Origin: Jackrogersella multiformis
Taxonomy: Eukaryota > Ascomycota > Sordariomycetes > Xylariales > Hypoxylaceae
DNA length: 64,000 bases
Assembly: GCA_902806575.1 (NCBI GenBank)
Contig: CADCXD010000008.1
Span: 1,860,001-1,924,000 of the forward strand
Reading direction: 5' to 3'
Shown here: positions 47,913 through 59,019 of the stretch, piece by piece
How positions within the stretch are numbered: the first letter of the stretch is position 1
How the letters are laid out: the number at the start of each line of letters is the position of its first letter
Made by a program: the position numbers and the translations under genes
Notes under the pieces: generated by a model
What the model saw: only the letters and a program-made list of their open reading frames with translations
Told to the model about the DNA's origin: nothing
The model's database searches: none

Positions 47913-48956
47913 TTATGCCGCCCCAACCTCGGCCAGGAAATCCTTGCTAAACGAATACTGGTTACGGAAACGCTTGGCCAACAGCTGACCAACAGTCTCC
48001 CTGTTAGGATCATCGGGCTTCAGCGGGTTGCTGGCATGCACATCGCCATGCCAGAATGTAGCGCACGACATCCTCTCGCCGTCAGCCTTGTTGATGACCC
48101 TGTGCCTGGCGCTCTTATAGACGCCGCCAGACCATCGCTGGACCATGTCGCCGCAATTGATAACATAAACGTCCTCCAGGGCGGGCACATCAATCCACTC
48201 CTCCCGCTCCTCATGCCACACCTCCAGGCCGTCCTTGCCCGGCTGTTGGAACAGAATGGTGACGCCGCCGAAGTCGGTATGGGCGCCGATGCCGAACTGG
48301 CCCTCCGCTGCTTGGCCGTGCGGCGGGTACCGGATCATCTTCATGGGCACGATGGGCCGCTTGGCGAATTGATGAACCATGCTAGGCGGCTGGTTGAGGC
48401 CCTCGAGCAAGATGGTCCAGATGGTCTTGCCGAGCTCGCAAGTCTGCTGATAGTACGACGAAACAGGGCCGCGGAAATCCGCTTCGGGGAGGTCGGGCCA
48501 CACATTGGGACCGTAGAAGCCGGAAAGCTCCACGACTGGGTCGTCTCGGCCGACGAAGAAACACTCGATGAAGGTTAATATTACATAGTGAGCTGATGGT
48601 CAGGTTTTATAGGCAGGTGGACAACAACCTGCTGTCTCACGTACCTCTTTAGCGTCGGGCAGGGCATCTCCCTCTCGATGCGACATGCCAGACGCCTCGT
48701 ATCCTCGACGGCAAGGGTTCTCGAGGAAGGACATCTTCAGCTTATCCTCCCTGGGCAGATTGAAGAAATTGCCCATACACCGAAGCAGATCCCGCTGCAG
48801 GCCCAGAGGCACGCCGTGGGCCTTGGCCTGGAAAAATCCATATTGACGGGCTGCTTCACTCACCTCCCTGATGACGCGCTCCTTGTCCTTGGGGGATTTA
48901 GGGGCGAGATATCCGCTCAGGTCGATGATTGGCAGCGCGACAGCACTCGACGACAT
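47913..48956 (-). CDS. 2-oxoglutarate/Fe(II) oxygenase (isopenicillin-N-synthase-like), two exons
   Basis: Exons 48956-48645 and 48563-47913 give 320 aa. The N-terminal DIOX_N region includes LPIIDLSGYL and RQYGFFQAKAHGV. The Fe(II) ligands are His and Asp of GAHTDFGGVTIL and the His of SARHRVIN. The 2OG-binding Arg-x-Ser is in GERMSCATFW. The facial triad is intact, so hydroxylation, desaturation or ring formation on the pathway intermediate is plausible. Cytosolic, no signal peptide. In-frame sequence extends upstream of the chosen ATG, but the conserved domain starts here, which favours 48956. It is divergent from the FAD monooxygenase over a 498 bp promoter with four TCGGCG motifs. Confidence 0.92.
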
Positions 48957-49454
48957 GTTTGCGTGTTGGTGGGTCAAATTACTTGGTTCTAATAAAGAAG
49001 AAATCTTTTTTTTTTCCTGCGAAAGATCTCTATCACCACGACCAAAGTCTATCGTCACCATGGGCTTGAAATGGTTTCCGTGAAGCTCGTACCACGCCAC
49101 TGGTGCTGTATGTGATGACGCGCCACCGAGATTGGACTCGGCGCTGTTGCTTCGGCGATTTTCATTCTCATGTAATCACCATCAGTCGGCGCCTTCTGAC
49201 GCATAGAGACTCGGCGCATTCTGTGCTATCTCATCCTTCGGTATCGATGCCAAGCACATCAGTAGTAGTTCCATGTTGTTGTTGTTACGGAGTCAACGAC
49301 ACCCCTGATTGTGAATCACCGGATAGTGATATGATGGATACGCGACACTCATATTTACTATATTCTCTAGTTGTTCGAAGTGGTGTCGTGAACTAGACGC
49401 ACACAGTCTTGAGACCTGCAACAACCAGAACACATCTTTCACCGTCGTGATACG
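48957..49454. promoter_or_regulatory. Divergent promoter: 2OG oxygenase / FAD monooxygenase, four TCGGCG motifs
   Basis: Four direct copies of TCGGCG lie within 79 bp at 49138, 49152, 49186 and 49211, two of them followed by ATTTTC or CATTCT as in the other cluster promoters. An 11-base poly-T run occurs around 49007-49017. The density strongly suggests a binding array for the cluster regulator. Confidence 0.6.
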
Positions 49455-50918
49455 ATGCACGTCTTGATCGTCGGAGCAGGCGTGGGCGGCCTTAGCTTGG
49501 CCCAGACTCTGCGAAAGCAGAATATATCCTTTGAAATATTCGAGCGCGATATCAACCCTAATGCCCGCTTTCAGGGATGGGCGATTGCCCTACATTCGTA
49601 CGCACAATCCTCGGCGCACTTCCACGCGCGCACACGGTTAGAAGCAAACGTATTCTGATGTGCAGAAACTGCTAGGATCGTTGACGATCTCGTGTCGGCA
49701 TTCCCGTCCGACATGCCTGACCTCAGGGCTTCGACGAGCCATCTAGTGCCCCTGAAGCTGCCTGCTCAGCTGGGCATGTACATACCTAGCAGGGAGGGCC
49801 GTTGGGGTTTTCAGGTAAAGTCTTTTTCTACGGCTACGTGAAATTACACTGGTTTAGGTCATTTCTGACTAGATTGGTATTCCTCTTGCCACTTAGGACT
49901 CGCCAAGCTTTCCCTTCATCCGTGCGGAGCGTCGCCGCCTCCGGAACTGGCTGACAACCAACATCGCCGTACAATGGGGAAGACGTGTTGAGCGCGTCGA
50001 GCATAACGACCGTGGAGTCTCGGTCCACTTTGAAGACGGTGGAAGTGCTGAGGGCGATATTCTCGTCGGCACAGACGGTATCAACAGTGTGGGTAGGTCA
50101 CTCGTCCCCTATCCCCTCTAACATGTATCAATGCACGGGTTTAGGATAAGCTAAAGCGAACGACTCCAGTGCGCCAACACCTCCTCCACCGCCCGGCTGC
50201 TGATCTTCTCAACGTTGTCCCACTCGCCACCATTGTCGGTCAGCTGGAGCTGTCGGGAGAGGCATTTAAACGCCAGCTAGCCCTCGGCCACAGCGGCTAC
50301 ATGCTAATCCGCCCAGACCTTGGCTTCATTGGCTTTGCTGGCCTACACTATGTGCACCCCGACGGTAAATCGGCGCGCTACTACTGGAATTTCATGCAGG
50401 TTGATAACGACATCGCCAAGCCCGACCACTGGCTGCAGAAGGCCAGCCAGCAGGAGAAGCTTGACCTTGTGCTCAAGGCCATACAGGGGTTATCTCCCGA
50501 GTTCCGCGAGATCTTCGAGATGACACGGGCCGAGCACATCCAGCAAGAGACGCACGTCTGGCGAGACCTCGAGCTGGAGAGTTTGGGCCTTCCAGGAGGT
50601 CGGGTGGTCCTGATGGGGGATGCGGCGCACGCCATGACGCCGTTCCGGGGCGAGGGCGGCTACCACACGCTCGTCGACATGCTCGTCTTGAGCAAGGTTC
50701 TAAGTGAGCTAGAAAGTACCGGCAGTTATAAGGACATCGCCGCAGTCGAGCGAGCTGTCACCGAGTACAGCGGCGCCATGCTCAAAAGAGCCGGGAAGGC
50801 CGTGCGGGATTCGAGAAATCTACATGCCGACGCCCAGCGGTTTGGACCCGACGGGAAACCGCTGGTTCTGAAGATGGTGCCTTTGTCGGATGGGGAAATC
50901 AGGCTAGGGCGGGAATGA
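49455..50918 (+). CDS. FAD-dependent aromatic/enol monooxygenase (group A), four exons
   Basis: Exons 49455-49597, 49676-49814, 49897-50092 and 50170-50918 give 408 aa; phases agree. The Rossmann FAD motif GAGVGGLSLA is at residues 7-16, followed by the acidic FERD. The substrate/FAD DG motif is ILVGTDGINSV, and the GD motif is MGDAAHAMTPFRGEGG. Length and motif order match single-component flavoprotein hydroxylases (salicylate hydroxylase-like). It would use NAD(P)H and O2 to hydroxylate or epoxidise an electron-rich part of the product. No transmembrane segment. It ends 232 bp from the convergent 3' end of FAD oxidase 3. Confidence 0.92.
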
Positions 50919-51150
50919 AGCCTCATCTTGGTTCCGTAGATACTGCCACTCGGCGTCTCCTATACAATACATAAGCACTGAATTACAAGGTTACGTATAA
51001 CTGGCCAAGTCCATCTATATGTTATAAACTATCTAATCAGTATATCTAGTTCCTAGAGTAAGCTTTATAGTTGAAGAAGATATTAATGCTGGAAAAGCCG
51101 AGTGCTCGGAACGTATGCCAATGTTTCCAGTCTCGCAACTACTCGCCGCT

Positions 51151-53074
51151 TCAAGCCGAACACAGAGGCCCGTCTGGCTTCTCCACAAACGCCTCGCTGC
51201 CGACGCAAGTCGGGCAGTAGAAGTGATTCTCGGGGTCGTACTTTTTCTTGGTCGCTAAGTGACTACCGTAGTAAGCTCCGTAGAAATTTTCAATGTAGTC
51301 AGGGTCATTCCGGTCTGCCTCATTCATATACGCGCCCGTGCCCGGCGCGAACTTGTTCATGGCTGCGCCCTTGGCGAGCATATCCTTCTCTATCGACTGC
51401 CTTTCTTTGTTGGTGGTATGCAGTGGCACGGTGCGTATCGTGACGACGGCATACGAGGCCCGCCGCCACGCCGGGTTCAAGCCTGACATCAGGTCAGCCC
51501 CGTCCTTGACGACCTGGCCGCCGCCGACCAGCAGCACGCACTGGCTGTTGTACTGGCCCGGCGCGTCGCTGATGACGTCTACGGCGTTCCGCACGGCCGT
51601 AAAGTTGGCGACCTGGTGGCGCTCGATCAGACGCGACGACATGATCAGGGTATTGCCCTCGGGGTCGTTGAGCGCCATCTCCGTGTTGTAGAAGGACCAG
51701 TAGTCCGAGTACGTGACGTAGTCCTGCTGGATGGAGAGCGACGAGTTGAATCTCTGCTGCAGCAAGTCCACGACCGGCTGCAGGGCCGCGCGGGCGGCGG
51801 TTACATTCTTGCCGATGGTCCAGACCTGGTGCTTGTATCCTGAAGTGGAGTTTCCAACGGCGACGGTCGGGTAATGGTTGTACCAATAGGCGTACCCGCC
51901 GACCCCGACGTCCATGAGACCCGGGTACTGCTGCAGCAGGACGGTGACGGCATCGAGGAGCGCCGAGTTATTTGCTGTGGCAACCAAGGGCACGATGTTC
52001 AGGTGGTGCGCCGTGACAACGCTAACATTAGGGTGAGCCTTGACGATCATACTGAGGACGACGCCGTAGCCCGGCCCACCACCCCGGAGGGCCCGAAACA
52101 GGTCGGCGTTCTCGCAGCGGTTAGCTGTCAGTATACGCCCGTCGGCCAGCAGCACCTCGGCTTCGAGGATCTGGTCCGCTCCGAAGCCGATTGCATTTGT
52201 TGCGGGGCCGTGACCACCTCCGGACGGCCATCCACCAATCGCCCCGACCGAGACCGAGCCGCCGGTAGCGACGATCACGTTGTGAGCCTTGGCGACTTTG
52301 GACACGTCCCGCCACTGCCAGACCCCGTCAATGTGGATTGCGCTGCCTTTCCAGTCTGATGTATTGCATTTGGTGGCAGACGTATACGTGTCCTGGAAGG
52401 TGATGCTGTTCCTGTAGTACTATATGACACAATGTAGAGTTAGCAAGCACTTCATCGGGGGGGGGGGAAGGTGAATAGATAAAAATAACTCAAGGATATC
52501 GTACCCGGAGCCACACTTCAAGACCGCCATAGCCATCTGATCGGCCCAGCAGGTCGTGGCCAGTGCCTGAGATGACCGTTCGAATGTTGTGTTGCCGGGC
52601 AAACTGTATGGTGGCTTTGATATCTGATTTGGTCGTCGCGTTGACGGCATAGACGGGGTTAATACCCAATATGCATGTAGTTGGGGCTTCACCGGCTTGG
52701 TAGTTTACGGGGGCGCAGGTGACGTTATAAGGCAACACCCTTCCGACTGGATTCGACGTCTGGAAGTCCTCAGATGGCCATTCTTCCACGATGTAATCGC
52801 AGTCCGCTCGGTCTTCCCCCGAGCCCGGGTAGCAAGCTTCGGCTATGGGCTGAGTTTTAATCAACTTGCCACCCACGTCCTGGTTAAATGCCTCCCATGT
52901 GGGCTGTGATGGCCAGCAGCTCTCGCCAGGTGTCTGTTGAAAGGTTAGTCAGATAATAGTTGAATAGCATTTGGATGTTAGGATACATACACATCTACAC
53001 GATGGTGACGCCTTGCCCTGCCCAAGGGCACCAGTGAGGAGCACGGAGGAGAATAGAACTACTAATTTATACAT
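51151..53074 (-). CDS. FAD-linked oxidase 3 (berberine-bridge-like), FAD His kept, Cys replaced by Ser
   Basis: Exons 53074-52991, 52933-52505 and 52419-51151 give 593 aa. A signal peptide (MYKLVVLFSSVLL core, cut near LGQG) and the CRC...ESCWPS N-terminal cysteine motif are split by intron 1. The flavin loop SGTGHDLLGRSDG keeps His154. The loop that carries the second covalent Cys in oxidase 2 reads TGGSVSVGAIGGW, so Ser226 replaces Cys and single His linkage is expected. The C-terminal block KKYDPENHFYCPTCVGSE is intact. It is the third paralogue in the cluster but clearly diverged, and probably acts on another step. Intron 2 contains a run of about 11 G/C bases near 52457. TCGGCG occurs about 400 bp upstream (53477). 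Confidence 0.91.
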
Positions 53075-54327
53075 CTTAAACGTAGACTTGAGCGATAGTT
53101 AAAATGTCAGATTGTTGACAGTAATGAGCGGCCACATGCTCGACTTCTTATACTTCATAAGGACTATTCGGAGATGAGTAAGACATAATACCTAGGTATC
53201 TACTATCGTACAAAATTGTAAACTCCAAAGGATCACAACTCTCGCCCCCATGATCAGTCCGTATTTCTACAGCCACGGGCAAACTGGGAGGTCCGATGGC
53301 TGTGCAGAGCTGAAATACCTGCTTACCAGGCTGAGACTGCCAGCCAGCCAGCCCATAAAATGAGAGGCGCACACACCCATTGTGTATTATTTATCTTATA
53401 TTAGGTGATCCTTTGAGTCATGCTCGCTGTTTTGAGACAAGATGTCTATTGATAGTGCCCCTATTTGAGAAGCTTCTCGGCGATGAACCTAAATATTATA
53501 ACCCTTTTATACAAAGACATAACCTAGGTACCCAGAAATATACAGCTTATTGACATCATAAGGCATTAACGATGATGGGAATAAAATAATACTTTTCATA
53601 GAAAGAGCAAGTTTATGGCTTTAAGATAATATAGATGGCTAATCCATAACTTTCATATCCGTGTATGTGCGCTGCATTGAAATTTCTCTCGTATAAAATC
53701 CCATCGTTTTTGAATAGGGGAAACTTCAAGACTCCTCTCTGTGAAGGTTTTTTCTCTAAATCTTTTTATTATAAGCTGCGATGTTATTAAGGCTCAGTTA
53801 CATATTCAGTCTATGGCCCATTCAAGATTTTGTAGTGATTACTTAGGTACCAATGTTCACCAATCTAATAGTCAACGTTTAACGACTCTCTTAATATAAA
53901 TAAAATCTATAAAAAGGTTGACTTTGGTGAATTATCAGAGTTCATAGTTTCAACAAATGGTGACCGACACTTTTGTGAATATGATCATGTCTTGTGGCAC
54001 CGACGGCGTCACCGCCGAGAAATATAATGCAAGGTACCATGACGTGACGAAGATGCGGCTGAACCTTGAAATGCCAAGGGTAAGCGATGCATGGGAAGAG
54101 GAGTACACCACAGAGCGGCACTTGAGGTTGGAATTCCATGTCTTGAGCACTACGTACGTCCTTTGAGGAGATGGGGCACAAATAACTATGTAACTCTCTA
54201 TGTATTTCAGCAAGCAACTGCTAGGTTACGGTGTTCAGGAAGTTAAAGCACTATTACAGTATTCAAGCCCTTCTAGTGAGGCTTTAAGGACAAGGTTGGA
54301 TCTCATATAAGATGTGATTAAAAACCA
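53075..54327. other. FAD oxidase 3 promoter and AT-rich spacer
   Basis: Contains TCGGCGATG at 53477-53485 upstream of oxidase 3. Open frames on both strands at 53942-54217 are short, overlap each other and show no family or splice support. The DNA from 53400 to 53950 is strongly AT-rich. No gene is called. Confidence 0.45.
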
Positions 54328-56038
54328 TTACACCGCTAAAGAGGCAAATAGCATAACAAGCCCGCCAAATCCGTCTATCCCTGAGCACCACTCCTCCCAG
54401 TTCGCAGCGCGCTTTGACTGGGTCATGGGATTTGAGGACTCGTAAGGCAGCCAGGCATCACTACAGGATAGCCGGCCCTCTTCCAGGCTCACGATCTCCC
54501 CGTCCGCGGCTAACGCAAATTGGATCCCAGGCTCTTTCTGGCTTTCTGCTTTCCACGCAAACTCGTCCCCTGCTTCCCACAACTGTCTCTTTGCCGGCAG
54601 CGGTGCTAGCATGAATTCGTCAGGCATGTCGCACATGGACGCCGGCTCAAAATATATAAGCTTGTTAACTACTCGGTAGACAACGGCTAGTCTTTTGATT
54701 TGGTCAGCATCATTATTGCTAGCTAAATATCGTCATGGGATGGGGCAAGGCCCTCACCTTCGTCTTGATTCCCTGAAAATCCACTCTTTCCAACTTGTTT
54801 CGAGTCCGTTGTTACATAGCGCACACTGCGTGTGGCACGTTATGTCGTTGCTAGAGAGTTGTTGGGCTACTACCTGCGATGATATATAAGTCACTAGTAC
54901 CGAGCCAGGTGAGAAAGAGCATAAGTTAAGTTGGCTGGAACTCACTATCACTGCTTTTACCAGCAAGAAGTCAAAGTCGTTATGTTCCGTCTCGCCCTCT
55001 TCCAACCGAGTAAGAACATAAATAGAGAGAGCTTGCATGGCTGCAAGCAGTTCCCACTTGCTGAACTTCAAATACTAAAGATTATTTATTAGCTCTTTGT
55101 CGGTCTCCTACATGATAGAACCACAGTGAGGCATACATCTTCAGATAACCGTTCACATTCCTGCTGCACGTTTCTCCAGAATAGTTTTCGACTCCCCTGG
55201 ATACCGATCATATGCATCAGACTAATACAGTTGGTCAGAGCCTCCATATCGGTGTTCTCGGTATCGAGAGATATCAAACTCGGATGGATAAAGGGCGGGA
55301 GAGTGTTGTGGCGGAACATCATTAATGGGTACGACTTGAGGGTATAGAGGATGAGATTGGCGATTCTTTGTGCCCCTGGCTGCAATCTTGGTCGGTGGAC
55401 TAGTGATCGGACAGCAAGATTTGGTGCCGATGGTATCGAAAGGCTGGGAGGGGAGAGGCCTTGCTGTAGCTGGATTGTTTGATCGACTGAAGGCGTCGAT
55501 TGACCAAGGAAATTTGGTGACGTGGGTGAGAGGTACGAATCATTCATCTGCGCATCCATAAAGTCGACGAGCCCCATGTTGGCACTGCCGTCTTCAGCAT
55601 AGTCACCGCCGAGATTTTCTGAGTATGGGCCCGACAACACAAGCGCACCACCGGAGATCATAGTACCATTACTCACGTCGGGAAGCTTGTCGACGGTGCC
55701 AGTTTCTGCTATGGATGAAGGTGTTATCGCGTTCATTGGGTACTGGCATATAGTTCCCATAGCTACGCACCGTGAGCATTGGGGCCGTTTGTTGTCACAG
55801 CCGGCCTTGCCTCTTGCGCAAGACATACAAGCTCGAGGCCGGGCGGAGCGGACAGTCGTTCGAGACCGGCAGTAGTATCCATGTCTCTTAAGCGTAGACT
55901 CTTGACGAGCATGTTATGTTAGTATCGGCTGCGAGCGAGGTGGTAGAGGCAGGTTACAGACAGACACAACACACCCTTGTTGAACGGTTTGTGGCACTGT
56001 CGGCACCACAAGACAGAATGGCCATCGGCCGCGCTCAT
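54328..56038 (-). CDS. Transcription factor with N-terminal C2HC finger plus Zn2Cys6 cluster, five exons
   Basis: Exons 56038-55975, 55900-55137, 55074-54946, 54873-54758 and 54691-54328 give 478 aa with consistent phases. Cys12, Cys15, His28 and Cys32 form a C2HC finger that is completed only after splicing (KPFNK joined to ESTLKRHGYYC). A Zn2Cys6 cluster follows at Cys46, 49, 56, 63, 66 and 73. The C-terminal part carries the family block ESRRRLAVVYRVVNKLIYFEP and LAPLPAKRQLWEA. This fused-finger architecture is a recognised Pezizomycotina regulator family with no fixed target. It may be a second cluster regulator or a neighbour. It lies beside a divergent SDR gene with 521 bp between the starts. 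Confidence 0.88.
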
Positions 56039-56559
56039 TTTGAAATTAGACGGGACAGAACGGAACCCTGCCGTTAACTACAATCGGGCTTAAGTGAAAT
56101 GCAAGACGAAACAGGGCAGGACGGGATGTCAAAGTCGAGAATTGTTTCCGGAGCGGAATGGACATTTGTCAGCACTAGGTTAGGAATCGAAATGTCTTAA
56201 AAACGAAAATAGCAATTTGAACAATCCGACCGGGACATTTTGTAGCTACCTAGGTACATATTAAAAATGAAAATAAAAATGAAAATAAATGGGTAAGATT
56301 AATGCAGTGTCACCATGAGGCGTACTGTGGGCGTCTTTATACAGTACAAATTGTACCGATCCGGAAATTGTGTCATAGACTAGGTACCTAGGTAGGTAGG
56401 TATCTATGAAGACAAAGAGGAAAGAAAATACTATTTTTAAACGATGGATATCAGTACGGACACTCACTCAACCATTCCACATCGTCTATCCTCTCTTCCT
56501 ATTACCCTTAACTTATTACCTAGACATCAAGCACCAAGCACACATACATACCTGTCATC
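56039..56559. promoter_or_regulatory. Divergent promoter: C2HC/Zn2Cys6 regulator / SDR
   Basis: A 521 bp region. GACGGGAC/GGACGGGA repeats occur near the regulator start. AAAATGAAAATAAA repeats lie at about 56263-56290. CCTAGGTAGGTAGGTA occurs at about 56387-56402. No exact TCGGCG, unlike the core cluster promoters. Confidence 0.4.
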
Positions 56560-57506
56560 ATGTCTGACTCTCCTCCTTTTCCTTCCCCAACCAAGCGTTG
56601 GCACACGACCGCGCAGCCATCCGCATCGCCAACTCGCAAGGAGCTGTCTGCTAAAGGCAAGTCCATCGTCGTCACTGGAGGGGGTAGTACTGGAATAGGG
56701 GGCGAGACTGCCCGTTATTTCGCCCAGGCTGGTGCCGCTCGGATCGCCCTGCTCGGTCGCCGGGAGAAGCCCCTTCTTGACAATAAGGCCTGGATTGAGA
56801 ATAAGTTCCCCAATGTTGAGGTCGTCGCTATATCCGCCGACATCACCAAGAAGAGCGAAGTGGATGCGGCCTTTTCCAAGTTTGCTGGCAACCGCAAGAT
56901 CGACGTTCTTATCCACAGCGCAGCCGTCATCGGGCCCAAGGAGAACGTGATAGAGGCGGATGGCGAGGAGCTCCTCGAAGCCATCCAGATTAACCTGGCC
57001 GGATCATTGTGGGTTTCGCGCGCCTTCGTCCGCCACGCGGCACCGGACGCCGTCGCCGTCGCCATCAACTCGTGGGGCGCGCACTTGAGTCTTAACGACG
57101 GCTTTGCCTCTTACTGCGTCGCCAAGTTGGCTGTCTACCGGCTTTGGGACATGGTGGCCATTACGAACCCCAACTTGAGCATCTTCCACACCCAGCCTGG
57201 CGTGGTACTCACTGAGATGAACCTCAACACTGGGGGCGCCGAAAGTTTCAAGGACGTCAAGACTGACCACGGTAAGTAGAATGGCAGCGGTTCCGAATGG
57301 CGTGAATGTAACTGACTCTGAGCGCAGTGACTCTGCCGGCGAGCTTCAATCTCTGGCTCGCGAGCCCTGAGGCCCGGTTCCTAAAGAGCAAGTTCCTCTG
57401 GTGTAACTGGGACATAGATGAGCTCAAGGCCCAGGCTAAGGAGCTTGAGGCGGGGAAAACGCTGAACATTGATCTTGTGGGATGGCCGTTTGCAAATGCT
57501 AGTTAG
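56560..57506 (+). CDS. Short-chain dehydrogenase/reductase, two exons (296 aa)
   Basis: Exons 56560-57271 and 57328-57506. The NAD(P) motif VTGGGSTGIG, the IHSAAV motif (an NAAG equivalent), the catalytic Ser in INSWGA and the YCVAK active site (Tyr-x3-Lys) are all present, so it should be an active classical SDR. A Ser/Pro-rich N-terminal extension of about 30 residues precedes the Rossmann fold. It could oxidise or reduce an alcohol/ketone on the cluster product, but membership in the cluster is uncertain because its promoter lacks the shared motif. No trans-enoylreductase features: it is not of the MDR (LovC) family. Confidence 0.9.
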
Positions 57507-58453
57507 AAGTCCTAGGCGACTACTGGTAACTCATCTAGTTTCTAGTGACATACACAGCTGCGCATTGTAGCTCAATAATAGAATATTGATACTATCTCCC
57601 CTAAGGTGGTAATGATTACCGGATGCATCTACAGTGCACTTAACGCCTAGAACTAGAATAATGCAGATTTTTAAGATGACAACAAGTAAATGTCTTGCCA
57701 AATTTATTACAACCAGCGAGCCCCTACGTTACCTAAATAAAAAATCGGAGTACGCATGCGTTTTCCCGGTGAGGTGTACTGGCAAAAAGCGCAGCGCATG
57801 CACGAAATTAAAAAAAAAATTCAAATATCCATTTGATTTGGTGTATGCGCCGAAAAGGCGTAAGAATAAATGCAGACATTGTGTAAACGATACCTGTTGT
57901 AGCAATACCTTATACCGTGTATCTCCTATCCCTTGGAGTAGCGTTTCGGGTAATTTATTCGTGGTTCGGCTGTTGATTTCATAATCAGGGGATAGTAGTG
58001 TTACAGTGCAAGATAGTATTATTACCACGGTCTGCATTTATTTGCCTTTCTGCCTGGAAAAGGGGGTTTTTCTTCAGACTGCTTATTAATAGCACCTATT
58101 TAGGGATGGATCTCCACTGTAGCCAACTGTACGAATACGGTCCTAACACCACTGATAGGTACGTCACAAATATTCGGCTTTAGGATCCGCTACTGATCTA
58201 TGCTCGCCGATTTATGACATAATAAGTCAGCGAATGAACCCATTCGCTGATTAATAACCACCAACTCCAGTATTATTTAACTTATTGTATCATAATTCAG
58301 CGACTTGATGATGCTAGTCCACGACAGGTAGATACGGAAATACAAAGAATACACAGAAAACTTTGTCAAAATCCTATTGGCTAGGTTACCTGCTTTGGAG
58401 ATCATCGTCACGAAAGTGACACTAGTATTATTGTGTTATTGCAAACTCCAAAT
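57507..58453. other. Spacer with palindrome and degenerate repeat-like DNA
   Basis: An open frame at 57634-57984 is Lys/Cys-rich but has no recognisable family. The sequence is AT-rich with possible transposon remnants. CGCCGA at 58205-58210 (TCGGCG on the other strand) lies 244 bp upstream of the DUF3237 start. A perfect hairpin sits at 58227-58250. Confidence 0.4.
58227..58250. repeat. Perfect 10-bp inverted repeat (hairpin)
   Basis: TCAGCGAATG (58227-58236) and CATTCGCTGA (58241-58250) are exact reverse complements around AACC. A partial copy, TTCAGCGAC, lies near 58295. It may be the abutted ends of a decayed element or a regulatory palindrome. Confidence 0.55.
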
Positions 58454-59019
58454 ATGAAGTTTCCCGTCGCACAGCTGATTGCCTTAACGGCTGCAGGCGT
58501 TACCAGAACAAACGGCGATGTCGTCCCCCCTTCTTTAACCCATATATTGACAGCCAACGTTACTGCCGGCACTACCATAACAATTGGTCCCGAGCCCGGC
58601 GGGACCAGAATTGGGTTACCCATAGCCGGCGGAACTTTTGTGGGGCCGCGTCTCAACGGCACCTTTCTCCCCGTGGGTGTGGACACCGGTCTTATGACGG
58701 CGGACGGCAAATTCTATCCAGACGGGACTGCCATACTCCAAACGAGCGACGGTGCCAACATCATCTTCCGGGACACGGGCTACCAGACCGGCGGGACTAT
58801 ATACGGCTCCGTCAGCTTCCAGACTGGTTCCGAAAACTATGCTTGGCTCAATACGGTGGTCGCCATCAGCAGTGCCGTGTTGTCCACTGACGGGTCGGGC
58901 TCGGGGATCGCTCTCGAGATTTTCATGGTAAGCTTTTTCTCTTACTCGTCGGCGGACGGATGTTTCTCCGTACGCTATTCATGCTAACTTTGGCAAAGTT
59001 GGGAGATGGGAATTCTTAA
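58454..59019 (+). CDS. Secreted DUF3237-family protein, two exons (164 aa)
   Basis: Exon 1 is 58454-58927. Exon 2 is only 21 bases (58999-59019), encoding LGDGNS and stop, after a GTAAGC donor and CTAAC branch point. Residues 1-17 are a probable signal peptide; an in-frame ATG at 58433 would spoil it, so 58454 is preferred. The DUF3237 pattern is visible: GGTRIGLPIAGGTF, GVDTGLMTADGKF, AILQTSDGANI and ENYAWLNTVV. The family forms a small beta-barrel of unknown function and sometimes occurs near metabolic genes. A TCGGCG motif upstream (58205) hints at co-regulation with the cluster. Confidence 0.8.

Noticed and set aside
53942..54217. Overlapping open frames on both strands near 54 kb
   Set aside because: Three mutually overlapping frames of 69-91 codons, none with a motif or splice partner; likely chance.
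56560..57506. SDR as the missing trans-enoylreductase
   Set aside because: Its TGxxxGIG and YxxxK motifs are those of a classical SDR, whereas PKS trans-ERs are MDR-family proteins.
57634..57984. Lys/Cys-rich 116-codon frame
   Set aside because: Composition follows AT-rich repeat-like DNA. It has Cys pairs but no ordered zinc-binding pattern or homologous block.
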